Source: Branchinecta lynchi
Taxonomy: Eukaryota > Arthropoda > Branchiopoda > Anostraca > Branchinectidae
Reading direction: 5' to 3'
Length of the DNA: 64,000 nt
NCBI GenBank assembly: GCA_023053575.1
Contig: JAKZAP010000017.1
Location: 1,495,501 to 1,559,500 of the forward strand
The notes below the pieces were generated by a model that was not told where the DNA came from, searched no databases, and saw nothing but the letters and a program-made list of their open reading frames with translations. Of the stretch, positions 11,901 through 26,900 are shown piece after piece; the stretch's first letter is position 1, and each line of letters starts with the position of its first letter. The position numbers and the translations under genes were made by a program.

Positions 11901-14900
11901 ATACCACGGTCGGACTCCCGTAAGAGTGATGACGTATGTTCGCGTTGTTATTCGTTCCAGTGAGCGTGATAACTACCACAATACGGCGCTCGCCCCTCCT
12001 CTTCCCATCGTAACTTGTAATAACTTCACTGGAACGCTACCTCAGTGTGGCTCATCTTAAGCGTATTCGCGCCGTTTCCCGAGGACTCCACGTGAGGAGT
12101 CCCCGCGTTTTTCTTTGTCCCGGGGACTCACTCCCCGTATTCTCGCGAGACCCACGGACGAGAAATGCTCCAGTTATCATCAACATCATAAAAAGGACTC
12201 CCTTTCAGATTCGGAGGGGAATCAGTTTTTTGCTGGTGTTGGTGCAATGTAAAATTAATAAAAAACAATCAGAATAAACAAAACCAAAAATAAAGTGGAT
12301 CCACACTAATTTCGTCAACTGCATATTTTTCTTTCGAACAAATCCATTTTGGAAGCACTCCCATGTTTTCGCAGTTACTTTCCGAGGAGACCGCGTAAGG
12401 TAACCCCCTCCATTCTCGCCGTTCCCTTCGATTCCCTGAGGAGTCCTCGGGGAACGAAACACCTCTTGAAGCGAGAAAGCACCCACATGGGCAACATAAG
12501 AACAGATTTAGAACTTGAAAATAGTTGAGAAAAGAGAGAAAAATAGTTGCTGTACGGATAAATTTAACGGTTCAAGTGAAAAGCTTCGCAGTATCTATTT
12601 CTTTTAATCATTGTTTTGAAGTTTCATTTCTACTCAACAATCAACCAGTAGTTGAGAACAAAAGGTGTATCATTAAAGGACAAGTTGTAGTAAGCAGTCT
12701 GACCAACTGAATAGCTCATGAGAGGGTGGAATGGGTGCAAACATGTCTATAAAGTGGACATTATTCTATATGGCACTTGACCTTCGGGCAAGGGCCATAT
12801 AGCGATCGCAATTTCTGTCCGTCCGTCCGTCTATCGGTCCAGGTTTTGCTAGTTCAGACACTTCCAAATAAGCTATGACGATGAAACTTGGCACATGTAT
12901 CAAGGGCCCGATCAGGTTAATCTGGAAAAAGTTACTTCCCCGATCCGACCATCTGGGGGGGGGGAGGGAAGGGGAATCAAAGGGGGGGGGGGGGGGGGTA
13001 ACTTGAGGTATGTACAACTTTCGAACGGGTGATCAGATCTAAATGAGACTTGATTTTTGGAAAGACCTCGTGTCTCAGAAAACCCAGTTAAACTCCGGAC
13101 CGACGACTTTGGGGGGAGCTGGAGGGAAAAACTGGAAATCTTGGGAAACGCTTAGAGCGGAGGGATTGGAATGAAACTTGGTGGGAAGAACAAGAACAAG
13201 TCCTGGACATAGCCGGACCGGACTCGGGCACTGTGGGGGACCTGGAGGGGGTCCGGTATTCCGGCGATCCCGCGAGTTCGGTAATAATTGAAGTAGGGTA
13301 CTAGGACGATGAAACTTGTCAGTTTATGCGGCCTTGTAGATTTATTGCTTGGCGTCCAGACGCGATCCGGCCACGGTAGGAGGAGGATGAAGCGGGAACC
13401 GGAAATTTGCAGATGTGCTCCAATTTGAGTCAAACTTGATGTCAGAGATGCGACGTACATGTGTTCGAGTCGTATTCGGCCACAGTAGGAGGGAGTTGGA
13501 GGTGGAGTCCCAGAAATATTGTTGCTCAAATAGTGGTCAAACGAGTGGAGCGATTTGAATGAAACTTGGAAAGAAGAGAAATTACATGCCGTAATGACAC
13601 ATTTTGGAGTCCGGATCGAATTCGGGCAAGGTGGGGGGGGGGGGGGGGGTTAGACACATCTAGGGATCAAACGAGTGGAACTAAACTGGGAAAGTAGCAT
13701 ATTCATTTGTCCTAGTTGATCCAAGGCGACGCCAGAAAAGCTCAGACTCGAGTGAAACTACGTATCCTAGTTTTGGGTTTGAACCTAGGGGGGTCGAATG
13801 GGGTAATTTGTGACGTTCTGATCTACTTTCTGGCATCACTTACTCGTAACAAGTGCCATATGAGCTCGTAGCTATTTTTTTCTTTTTTTCTTCTTTTTCT
13901 TCTTCTGTTCGGTTCATTTTTATGTTAATTCGTCAGATGTCGGATTCTTGTTCTTTCTGGTGGTATATCTTTCCGTATAATCTTTGTTTCCGTAGTTATA
14001 CACCGTCTTTCTCTCCGTGAGTGTGTGATGAGTCAAAATAAATTATTGCTATTGCACTAACCATCCCTGCCAACTGGTCATGGACCCCCCCCCCCCCCCC
14101 CGCCTTTTTCACCAGATATAACGGATGATCGTAACAGTGCATATATCTCTTCATATATCTTGCCGGCTAGCATCAGATAGTCTGCCACTTTATACGGGTT
14201 AAACAGAAACTAAAAACTGTTGGTGTTGAAGGGTGTGTGGTCTCTTTCTACTTTTGTTTTCCTTATTTTTTTTTACAGTTATTCGGGTAGGGTTGAAACT
14301 GGTAAGGAGTAAATATTAAGGATTCTAGTTGTGTATAGTGTTCAAGTTTAATTGTCTGTTATTTAAGTCATAGGCTAGGTGGATAATTGTAAGTTGTTGT
14401 GTTTAGTTATTTATTTATTAGATACAAGTAGTATTAAGAAATTGCAGCACAAATCCTTAGGACTTTCTTTTTGCTGCAACAGGATTTTTGTAATGTTATT
14501 TTATTTTATTTTCAATGTTTTGGTTAAAAATAAAAACCTACCTATCTACTACTGAAGGTAAATAATCCCACAATATCGCCTCCTGCGCTACCTTTATACA
14601 CCAAAAGCCCTCAACTGCTATACCCATAAATACCCTCCTTTCAAAACCCCATGCGTAAAACCCGCAGGCCAAGGCTCTAAGGGCTCGAAGCTACCAGACA
14701 TTTCTCGGAACGATTGGAACTGATGTCGATTTTATTAAGAGCCGACAGGGACACATTTTTCGCAACATTAAATCTATTTCTTTCTTTCAAACATGTTTTC
14801 ATTTTCTTCATCGAACCAGAAATCTTTCTGAAATGAACGAAGAGTAAACGATTTTCCGAAGAGACTTCTATCGACAAATCATTCCGAAGACGAAAAGAGG

Positions 14901-17900
14901 CTAAAGCATTTCTCTACCAAATGGTGAGAAGGTGGTTTCTGGAAATTGCATCGCCCGTGGTGATCCAAAATTTATGCTTCTTTGAACATTTCTTTACTTT
15001 AAGCAATGCAGTTCTGTGCTAAACGGTAAACAACCCAAAACACCTTTTTGGGAGCCACCATTAAAGGGGTTCCCATTTTTTTTTTTTTGGGGGGGGGGAG
15101 CAGGGGGGGTATGTCCGCCTAGATTCTGAGGGGCACAACATTTTCCACTTGGTAGTCTACTACATTTTTGCCCCCTATATACCTTTCAAAATGCAAACCA
15201 ATGACGTTACTTCAGGTATATTCAAAAGCTACCTGAAAGGTATCCCATAATTACCCCCCCCCCCCCCCCCAAGGATCAATGAAATGGTGCCGCTGCTTAA
15301 ATAGCTACTTTGGCCGACTTTTGCCACAGCAACAGAGAAAAATAACGATATAGGGAGTAGCGCCAAGACTTGAAAAAAGTGACAAACACTCGAACAGCAG
15401 CGACACTAGCACCATTAGATAGATAGGTAGATAGATAGCTATTTTTATTGATCAAACTTGTAGCACCAACATGGCACTAAATACGTCGTCCATTACATTT
15501 AATGTGTTACAATACTAGAATATAATATACAATTATTACATACAAAAAAAAGTCACTGGAATTCGCTCATTTTTTTTTAATTTTCTCAATAAAATATGGC
15601 ACAAATGAATTCGAATACCGGCTAGTGCGATATCTAACTGTCACCAGGTGATTTTGGTGCCGCGTCCGTCCTGTCGCCGGTGCTAGATCGGGCAGAATAT
15701 CTCTTATGTTTTTCACTGGCAAGGAGTGACTGGGCAAAACGTAAAAATTAAGTTTTCCCGGAGCGAGAGAGAACGTCCCTACTGAAACTCAGTCAGTCGT
15801 GCACTAGCGCTAACTTTACTATAAACTTCTAGCCCGCAAGTTTGTCTCGTTTTAAATGCCGCAAGCGTAGTGGGCGGCGCTACGAGTATGACCCGTTTGC
15901 AAAGCATGGAAAGCATAGGTCTTGGCGCTACTCCATAGTGTTATTTAGCTCTGCACAGCAAGTGGGTGAAAATGGCACTGTTCTTAGTTAACTGATGTTC
16001 AGAGATGCAAAACGCAAAAAAAAAAAACTCCCCTTTGTCGGAGCTCCTTTTACCTACCACGTTTTAAAACTAAAAAAGCAGTTAAATACCTCCTCTAAAA
16101 CCTAATTCATACTATGTATGATGGATTTCTAAGGATCTCTTCCCATCAGTTGCCAAAGGCCACCACCTTCAGTCCCATTTGCATATACTTTCATACCCGA
16201 TGAAAAAGTTTCGAGAATTGGTTATATGAAGAACGTGTCCGAAAGCTTTTTGGTGCTGTAAATGCTGCAATAATACTGCATTTTTTTTCCTTTGTCCGAA
16301 AGCTGTTACCTTTTTTTCTTCTCTGACACTTCCTGACTTTAAGTCACGTTCGAAGAAACCCGACTATCCTGACGAAAAAATAACTGTTTGAACAAAAATG
16401 ACCAATTTTACGAAAAATCATCTGTTTTTAAGAAAAATCGACTGTTTCCAAGAAAAAAATGGACTACTTTTACGAAAAATCGCGGCTCTTCGCGCCGACT
16501 CGGTTATTTTTACCAACTGGCGGACAACATTGGGGGGGGGGGCGTCTCCCCTCCGTACATGACGCCCCTGGTGACCCTTACTTTCGTTTCATAGTCCAGC
16601 ATGACAAGAAAATTAGCTCCTCCCTCTTATCAGTTCGTATCTTGTCTCATCAGTTACAAGTTGGGGCATGACCAAAGGCCTAATCACTGTGACATAAAAC
16701 TGAGGATTTGTGACACGACTCGGAGCGTGTTCCACCCTACTTACAGTAGTTAATACGTATGACGTCACGATTTTTCGCTTCTTGGCGTCAAGGCTGGAAC
16801 ACATTTTTCTTTTTTAGGTCAAATATCATGCCACGGGGTAATCCGCCCACTCACGTTACAGAGATGCGTCGTTACCACGCTTACTACGCTCCCGAGCATG
16901 GTAAGCGAATCGCTAGTTACTATTAGTTACTATTTCGAGACGGTTGGAATGGTCAGCGTGGTAACTATTTACGAGGTTGGAACATAAATATTAACTAGTA
17001 GCTACTATTGTTAGAAGGGTGGAACAAGCTCCTGATCATTCCGTTTAATCTCGTTCTGTCAGGGTGTTGAAATAAGCAGTTCTCAAAAATACCAATGCTG
17101 ATATTTCCACAACTATAGCTGAAAAACAGCCGTTGCCGTTCGCACAACCATGTATCCTACCATTTTACAACTTTCACTGCCTCTAGGAAAAAATGGAGTG
17201 ATGAACCGTTTATTTATCTTTTTACATATCTGGTTATGTGTATATAATTATTTTTGTTCCTATGTCTATGGCTGTGGCTGAAGTAAATAAATAAATAAAC
17301 ATCTCTGGTCGGCTGCAAGCTGCTAAGAAGGAATCAGCCATATGAATTTACTACATCACCTTAGAAGAGCTGCTATCTTTCATCTTGAGATCCGCTTCGG
17401 CGAGCAAGTTCCTCCTCATATGCTCTGGACAACTAGGCATGGGCCGCGTGAGATCTAGTACACTGTGCTGCCTTAGCACTTTATCTATCTCTTCATCTTT
17501 GGACTCGACGGCGTCGTAGGAGTCGATCCGTGCGATAATTCCACTCAGCCGCTCATGTTCCTGTTTTGTCCGCATGGCGGCGTTGACTTGCGAAACAAAC
17601 CCTTCGACATGAAAAATCTGAAAATAGACAAATACATTCAACCTGTTTACAGCTGTATTAGTATCAGAAATGTAAATATTAAACTGAGACGGATTTTCGA
17701 CACTGCCTTGGTTTGTTTGTCATAAATTTAGTTGTCTGCTAAACGCAGCAATAAGTAACGGTGAACCAATTCTTAAAGGACCCCTCGCACTATTTACTCT
17801 TCAACTTACAGTATTTTAAAATCTTTGAATACTTTAAAAGTGCTATCAACAAATAGCCAACGATTTCGGCTGTTTTAAGCCTTTACCGAGACCAGTCGAG

Positions 17901-20900
17901 ACAGGGAAAACAGGGAAACAACAAAAGCTAAAACAGGGAAATAATTTACATAACCAGTTTTTCTGATGGAAAAACTTCTCGTAGGCAACCGTCGATCACA
18001 TCCAAAAGACGGCAAGTGAGCAAATGAGCGTGGTTTTGTTAGTGGGGTTAGAATGTACCGTACGAAATTGGGGTCTCCGGCCTTATATGGAGTGATAATC
18101 GAAGTAGGTTGCTTCAGCATTATAGGTAAGACAGGTCCTTTAAAGAGCTGAACAGATTACTCTAGTAACAGTTTATAAAAACGTCCGCGACCTTCCGAGA
18201 TCCAGTCGGATCTTTTTGTGTCACCTCGAGACTGTGTCAAAAAATGGAATAACCAGTGGCGAGGATGACAAACACTGCGTTTTAGGAGACAAAAGCATTT
18301 GTCGATTCTAAAAAAGGAAATGAGAACCCAGAACAAAAAGATGAATCTTTCCCAACCCAAATCATCTTTAAAGCACAACGGGCACTAACAATGTTTTAAT
18401 TTTTATAAAATGCTTCACAAACATACATTTCTGACTTCCACTAGATACCGCTTCAAAAATAAGCCGTTTTCTTGTTATCGCTTGTCATTGCCTCTTCAGC
18501 GTATCGGCGAGGACGATTTTAGAGCATGGTATTGCACGGCGCGGAAATTCAAAAACTCTAGGCCACGAACGAAAATCAATCGTTTTGTGACGAGGCCATG
18601 GCTGCTAAAATAAACCGTCTCTGTCGCTGACATATTGCTCTAGTGTTTTCTAATGAAACTTTCTATTTCCAGTAGTACCGAAGAAAAGTTTAGTTTTCTG
18701 GATGTAAAGTTACAACACTGCCAAAAATGTACAAATATAACCGATCTACTTGCAGCTCATTCCAGAGCTTACTCCTCAAGTACCACTGTTAATATGAATA
18801 TTTTTCAACAATACAAATAACCCGGAGTATATAATAATAACGAATAGATAAGAAACAAGACCAAAGGATTCGATAGGATCCCAAAAAGTCAAATTTGATC
18901 CAGACAATTGTGTCTTGTCTTCGCCAGACTCCTTGAACACTTTTACCATTAAAATTTAGAAACAGATTAAGGCCAAATAGCTAATCATATGAGAAAATCA
19001 AGTTCAGATATGGATTAAGCATGGGTGTTTACCCCTTTACGTCATGTCTATTTTGACGAAGCAGAACGAAACTTCCTGCCTTACTTCTGCCAATTTTCCG
19101 GTTTCGGCGGAATTCCGGAACTACTTGTCGACGAAAAAGTAAAGCTAAAAAAAAAATTCAGCATGTCTCCTTACCCCTATCATCCAACCTCTAATCAACT
19201 TCAGATTAAACTTTTACTTTTAACAAATTTTCCGGTTTTGGCCGGATTCCAGCCGAACTAATTGTCCGACGAGAAAATAATTTTCCTACTCGGACTCAAC
19301 ACGTTTTCTTGTCTCTAAATCTAACCTACAATCAACTTCATATTAAACTTTTTACTTTTACTTTACACTGGACGGGACTGCAGTTTAAATTGTCAATATC
19401 GGTTTGTCACAGGAATACGCGAGCATCCTTACATAGGTAAGAACCCAGCGTTTGAAACATGCGGGTATTGATGAGACAATCGGAAAATGTGGAACCTGGT
19501 CGATATACAGCGTGTTCCACCCTTCAAACAATAGTAGCTATTAGTTACTATTTCCGATCTAACCTCACGAAAAGTTACTACACTGACCGTTCCAACCTTA
19601 TCGAAATAGTAACTAATAGTAAGTATTCCCTTACTATGCTCGGGAGCGTAGTAAGCGTGGTAACTACGGATCTCGGTAACGTGATTGGCTGGATTACCCC
19701 GTGGAGTGATATTTTGGCGAAAATAGAAAAATGCGTTCCAGCCTTGACGCCGAGAAGCCAAAATCTTGCGAGGTAACTAAGGTAAATAGGGTGGAAAAAT
19801 CACAGTAACACGAAGGGTTAAAACTGCTGAGACTTACCATATTCGACACTATTAACTTTTGATCTTCTGGGTCTGTCTTCTTCATTATTGCTTTCAATAA
19901 AAGCGGGTACTTGGTTAACCGTTGCATAGGTTTGACTAGAAGGTCGGTGAGGCGTAATCGGGCGCAGTCCCTTTGCGTCTCACACCACTGAAATCAAGTA
20001 TATACCAATTAATAAAACTGCACATACAATGCTGCAGCCTACTTCTTGTTGTGTCCACCACATCACCATCAAATCTGTATAAAAAAGGATTAAAAACGGG
20101 TACGTCAGCTTCAGCGATATTTGCCGGTTCGTTTCTGCCAGATTTAGCCAGAAAAGGACCTTTGCGAAGAAGGGCGAAATATCTTCTGGCCAAACAAATG
20201 TACCCTAAGACATTGGGAAGGGGGGGGGGGGGGGGGGGGGGGGGGGTAGGGCTTGAAAACTTGGGAGCCGAGATTTTTTGCATTCATATTGCAGCTAGAT
20301 AGACGGCTAGAGGGAAAAGAACTGTTAGAATGCCCGCCTACACACTCGACGACAAGATTTTTAAACTTTTAAGCTATACTACGTGAAGCACTACAACGAC
20401 AATATTCTCAAATCGAAGTGATAACTCATCATTTGTGTTCCCCATGTTGCGTCTTTTTTCTTCTTCGTTTTTGACGACACCCATGCTATTGCATCGTGAT
20501 AAAGGGAAAGAATAAAGATTATTATTATTATTATAGTTAGATAAATCTTTTTACTCACAAAAAACTTTGTGGCTTACGTCAAATTTGTTTGGTATTGTCA
20601 TAGATACAACCTATGAGCACATACATAAATCATCATAGGCCTACGTATATAGGGCTATAACAGTCATAAATAATGTTGTAAATTTAACTAGCAGCTGAGC
20701 TTGCGCTTCGTTATACAGCTTTAGAAATGAAGGAACAAAACTCTTTGCGAACCTCTCGTGGGCACATTTGATTGGCTGCAACTTTGCAACCGCAGTAGCT
20801 ACCTTGCGAGGGAGCCTTTTCGTCAGCTTTTCGCAAGAGAATATTTTCCTGGATTGGGTGATTCAGAGATTTGACACCAAACTCTATGCAGGTATTTGGG

Positions 20901-23900
20901 ATTCCAGAGCTATTCATTTAATTATTAGAAGAATTACCACACAAATTAATAATCAGTAAACAATCTGTACTATTGGGTAAAATGCTATACCTCGAAACTA
21001 GATTCAGCCTTCGTTCATGTAAGGAGCTCCGTTACGCATGCCGATAGACATATTGCCCCACATCATTTCCTGCTGCCGTTTCCCGGTAGAAAATCGGAAA
21101 ATGCAGTCCATTTACAGAAAATCGACAGCCCACTTACAAAACAATCAGGCCAAAAGACCGACACAGTGTTTCAGCGTCCGTTTGTGCGGACCACAAAACC
21201 GTTTTCGTTAAAAAAAAAGAGTTGTGTGGCTCGTACTGTGGCTCAAACTCAACAAACAGCTCTCAAGGTGATTTCCAATTTTGCGGTTTGACATTCGGCC
21301 GGAAATCCAAATTTTCAGGCAAATAAAATAACAAAAAGAAGCTATTTTGTTAAAGCACCTGTGTTACCTATAATACTGACTATAATACTATAATACAACG
21401 TAAAAATCACTCCATATATTTCTAAGCCCAGACACCCCAATTTCGTTGGGTACATTCTAACCCCTCTAACAAAACGACGCTGATTTTCTCCGTGTTTTGC
21501 TACCTTCGATGTGGATCACGCTGTCAACGGTTTTCTGCGAGAAGTTTTTCCATTAGAAAAGCCGGTAATGTAAATTGTTTCCCTGTTTCCGCTACAAGTC
21601 AACGGGTCTCGGAAAAGGCTTAAAACAGAGAAAACTGTGGGTTATTTGTTGAGAGCACAGCCTAGTTTTAAAGTAAAGTACTTTAAAAAACTGTGAGTTG
21701 AAGAGTAAATAGTGCGAAGAGTCCTTTAAGGAGACTGTTAAGGGCAACTGAGGATACTTTAGTACATAATGGTAATGGCATACGCCTGATGACCTATTTA
21801 CTGAAAACAGCGTCAAAAAATTGACAAAAGCGCGAGCTTTAACTTCTGGGCGGAGCGTTCCGAACATGTTTCTGTTTTTACGACAAAAATTCTCGCATTC
21901 GCAATTCAAGCAATGAGCTCTGAAAATAGACTGTTCTTCTGATAAGTGTGGCTTTTGTTTCGAGTTGGTGTCTGGATCCATTTCGCTGTTAGCGGTTTTG
22001 TGCGGTAATCTTTCTACTCAGCGTCGGGACGATTTTGTTTTACTGTTTTGTTTTTTTTCGGAAGGGTTTGAACTGTTCGATGTTTCCCTCCGGTTCAAGC
22101 CCTGGATTCAAACCCCTGAAATAAAGATGAGTGCAGAATACTCTGTTAATAATCTTGCTCTCACAACACTTTAGCCGGCAAAGCCGAACAAAGGTTGATG
22201 CAACACTTCACGTTGCCCAGGCAACGTAGGTCTAGTTATCTTTTGTGTATTAGTTTAGCGTTAAGAATATAAAAAAAAAACTTGAAACTTTATTCGACGT
22301 TTACTCTCGGCTAATTAGTTCACGTTCTTGTTTTTGTAGTTCGGTATTCTCACGTTTCTACTATTATTTTATTTATCGTTTCTCCATACATTGCGCTTCT
22401 GCACTTCTGCGTGTGATGAAGGTCAATCAAGCAAATTCGGAAATGTGTGGGACTCAAACATGCCACGGTAAACAAGACCAAAGGTTTCGATTGGATCCCA
22501 AAATATTTGATCCAGACAGCTAAATATTTTTATTTTAAAATTTAGAAAGAGATCAAGGCTTATAGTGGAGGTTGAAAAGCCTTCGAAACTTTTTTGACCT
22601 GCCTTGCTTCTGCCCATTTTTCGGTTTCGGCATGAATTCCGGAACTACTTGTCCGACGAAAAAAAAGATCAAAAACCAATTAAACGTATCCCCTTACCCC
22701 TATCTCTAACATCTAATCAACTTCATATAAAATTTAACTTACAACGAATTTTTCGGTTTCAGCCGAATTCACGGCGAACTATGTGTCCGGATAAAAAAAA
22801 AAGATTATCATACACGGATTCAGCGTCTTTTCTTACCCCGAAATCGAACGTCTAATCAACTAAATATTCTTTGAGCCCAAGCTGACTTTGAAACGTTTAT
22901 TCAAACAATGTTTACAACGGATACGTCAGCTATGATTTTTCATCAGCGATATTTCGGCCCTTCTTGGCAAGGACCCTTTCCAAGAAGGGCCGAAATATCG
23001 CTGATGAAAAACCATAGCTGACGTATCCGTTGTAAAGATTATTTGAATAAAAGTCTAATCAACTATAAATACAACTTTTGCTTTTAACAAATTTTCCGGT
23101 TTTGGCCGGATTCCGGGCGAACTACTTGTCCGGCAAGAAAATGGTTTTCATATTCGTGTTCAATATGTCTTCTTACCCCTAAATAATCAGCTCATATAAT
23201 CAGCTTCAAATAAAACCTGGCGAACTACTTGTCCGGCGAGAAAATTGTTTACATATTCGTGTTCAACTACCCCTTAATCGACAGTCGACTTGCCCCTTAT
23301 TTTGAACCCCCATGCCTAAAGGTAGGGCTACATAGCCCATCTAAGAACTCGACCTTTCCCTTGACCCAAAGAATACTGACACCAAGTTTCATCAAAATAT
23401 CCCATTCCCCTCGAGTGACATCGTGCTCACAGACAGACAGACAGACGGACAACTTTTGCGATTTTTAGGTATCCGTCCACTTACGTTTTGGGATCCCAGA
23501 AACACCTTAGTCGCAATGATATCTGTGGCCGTGGATATTTTCTGACGATAGAGCTGTCTACTCGGTCTCATTCTCTCCCGTCACACTACGTAGACCCCAG
23601 GGTTGCTCACCAAGAACCAGGGTGTCCGAGTTACTTCAGGATACTTTGGGTTAAATTGCATTGGGTTACATTGGCTTACTTTGGGTTACATTGGGTTACT
23701 TTGAGATACTTTCGGGTTACTTTCCAGGGTGTACGAAGTTACTTTTGGTGACCAACCCTGGCGTAGACCCATAACTCCCAACATTTTACACTCTACGGAA
23801 ATTTCGCTTTTGCTATTGTGTGAATTTTCCACTGAAACACAAGCCGCAGTAGGCAAAGTTTCTGCTCCAAAATTCAAACGTGTTCAAGCCCTTTGAAACC

Positions 23901-26900
23901 ACGCTTTGCTTTTAGAAAATTAAAATACGCTTGGGCTGTTTTTAGCTGCGCTCATCCGCTTTGGCTTTCATTCGGCTAGCGAATGGATCGAATCGAATGA
24001 CATAATAGTGAATTACTAGTAGAGGCACGAAAGGTCCTTTGAGTCCCCAGGGGATCCTGTAAACCTTCCTGCTGAAAAATATGTAGCCTGCGTAGTAGTA
24101 TGGTAGTAGTACGAAAACGTTGCATGTAATACTATGTAATAGCAAAGAATACTATCATTTAATGTGCCCCAGACTGGTCCAATCTTATGTAGTAGTATCC
24201 AGCAGCATCGTGTCTTGCCAGAGTACCATCCAGTCCTGCTAATAGTCGCATATAGTAGTATGCAGTAACACGGTAGCCTTGAAGTAGAAGCATGTAGTAG
24301 CATCGTTAGTACTGCATGCAACTTTTTCGTACTACTTCATAGTACTATTTTGAGATAAATTTTTCATCGGGTTAAAGGACCCCTCGCACTATTTACTTTT
24401 CAACTTACAGTATTTTAAAAATTTGAATACTTTAAAACTATGCTGTGCTTTCAACAAATAATCCACAGTTTTGGCTGTTTTAAGCATTCCTGAGACAATT
24501 TACATAACCGGCTTTTCTGATGGAAAAACTTCTCGCAGACAACCGTCGACAGCGTGATACACATCGAGTCTAGCAAAACACGGAAAGTGAGAAAATCAGC
24601 GTGAATTTGCTAGAGGGGTTAGAACGTACCATACGACATTGGGGTCTCCGGGTTTAGAAATTTATGGAACGGTTATGGAAGTAGGTTGCATTTTTATTAG
24701 AGGTAAGACATATCCTTCAAATGGGAAGGTTCATCCTGTTCAAGATTATTTCATGATTATTTCATTTCTTACACATGGGATGATATCAGATGGGCCTCTT
24801 AAAATTTAAAAGTTCTCTCATTGCTAAAGAAATTAGATCTTACCCTTAGCTCCTTTCTCTGGTGATATTAGAAAGTTGGCCTACGGCACGGCTCTGACAA
24901 AACTTTCCGGCTCCGCCCATAAAAGGATTCCGCTTAGGTCGACACCCCGAAAGCTTATTTTTATATTTTGGCACTGAACTATTTTGACTCTGCTAAAGGA
25001 TTTCTGTTTACACCTCGTAAAGTTGAGAATATGAGCTGCCCACGCGGAGAATTTGATTTCAACAAAACGAAAACGATTTAATTTTTGGAAAACCGCGTAC
25101 ACACGCGGAGAACTTGATTTAAAAAAAGCGTAAATGTTCAGTTCCAGATTGTAAGATCACTTTTGAAGAAAGCTAGCCATTGCGTTTTTCGGAAACCACT
25201 TGCACACGCGGAGAATCTGACTTCAACAAGAGAAAACGATATATTTTTCGGAAACCGCGTACTCACGCGGAGAATTTGATTTCAACAAAAGCGAAAATGT
25301 TCAGTGGCAGATTGTCAGATCACTTAATTTGCTCGTCATTGTGTCTGACCCGTAAAAGATTTATTTTTCGGCAACCTTTTACCGTTGCATTTGATAAACA
25401 TTTCAAGCATTAGGGCGGACGCTCTTCCAGTGGGGATGCGGAGAAAGTATATTGGTCGAGAGAGGAAAGGTACTGGTCCTTATTTTTGTCCGATGTGTGG
25501 TGTTGAGGGGGAGGATGCGGTACATTTGATGTGTTATTGCGAGGAGTTGAAAGGATTAAGAAAGGAAGTGTTTGGCCGGGAGGTTTGGGATGAAAGGGAA
25601 TTGACTTCGATTATGGGAAGTAAGTGTTTTGGTGATCTCCGAAGGCTGGGTAGATTCCTGAAGATAGCTATGACCCACCGCGAACTATTTTTATAGAAGT
25701 TGATTTTTGGTTTGTTTCGGAGTGTACGATATTTTGTTTGTTGTTATTTTTTTATGTTTTCCGCCATGGCCCTTGGGCTTTTTTGGAATTAAATTCATTC
25801 ATTCATTCATAGATGGGCGAATCCCACCAAGGAAGGATCGGAATCCGAATCCAGGGCTAGGCACAAATCCGATTCCGAATCCACATTTCATGCTTGAGGA
25901 TTCGATCCGGAATCGAATCCGACCTTAACAAAATTAAATCGTGTACATAGGTTACAGTTCTTAAAATCAGAGGTGACAAAAAAATACTGAAGGTAAATGA
26001 GACGGTAATTCTAGGTACTCATGTGTGGTTATCATAGTATGAGTTTCCTCTCGGCAATCAGGAATGACTTTGGGGCTGGTTTTGGGAAATGGGAAAGTCA
26101 GGCAAATGGCAGCTGGAAGGATGAAGATTTGAAATTGAGTGGGTCCGGGGTTTGGAACCCGAGTCCGAATCCAGCCTGAAAAGCAGAAGGTTCGAAGTCA
26201 GATCCGAATCCGGCCAAAAGAACGAATCCAGGATTCGGATTCATCCATCTCTGTTCGACATGCAAGGAAACGAAAATCGATGTTATGGATAGCAGAGGAA
26301 AGCAGTAATTAATTTCATTTTTATCTGCAAGTCTATTTACAGTTTAATCGAAAGTGCTGAGATAAGACAGTCTAGGCCTAGTTGCCCTTCATCTAATTCG
26401 CTTAAAGTCGCATGAACGCCCGTACTTCGGTGACAAATATTCCTTCCGCCCAAGCTGACTGTGAATCATATTTGACGGTGCAAAATGATAAGTCAGCTAC
26501 ATTTTATTAGAGCGAGATGTCGGCCCTTCTTGACAAGGGCCCTCTTCAGGCTCAAGCCGCTCAAGCTGGACAATGAAGCTGACTTATCCGTTTTGCACCG
26601 TCAAATACGATTCGCAGTAAGCTTGGGCAGAAGGAATATCTATCACCAAAGTATGGAACTTCAAATCGCCCATACATGCCGCAGACAAGAATCAATCTTA
26701 GCTGGAAAGAAGAAGAAGAGACAGGTGACTACAAAACCAAAATGCAGAAGAACCTCCACCCTTTCGACGACCTAATCGAACAGCAAAAACAGCAGCCGTG
26801 TCCAGAATGAAATCACAGCACCAGCTTTAACTCCAACGAATTTTCAGAAAAGAAGTTCACAAAACCAGATATTATAAAGGAAGAACCTTTAAATATTTGT

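Larger units (their letters stand above)
11414..17359 (-). other. intron between exons G and H
   Basis: Contains GATACC copy 4, Helentron-like copy B and three MITEs. 13880-15330 is AT-rich retroposon-tail-like DNA (AATAAATTATTGCTATTGC near 14040, AAAATAAAAACCTACC near 14530) with two long C/G runs (14084-14102, 15078-15110, 15256-15271). Nothing coding is visible; 12470-12765 and 15960-16345 are blank. Confidence 0.6.
17618..19837 (-). other. intron between exons F and G
   Basis: One intact TTAA MITE, the TTCCGG low-copy repeat and one GAGCGTG MITE. 18145-18850 is unrecognised. Confidence 0.6.

Noticed and set aside
17875..18120. Recurring small open frames with a FDVYH-DGCLREVF-like peptide at several loci
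   Set aside because: They are the antisense reading of the AGGACC-type TTAA MITE, each with different stops; no transposase or conserved start.
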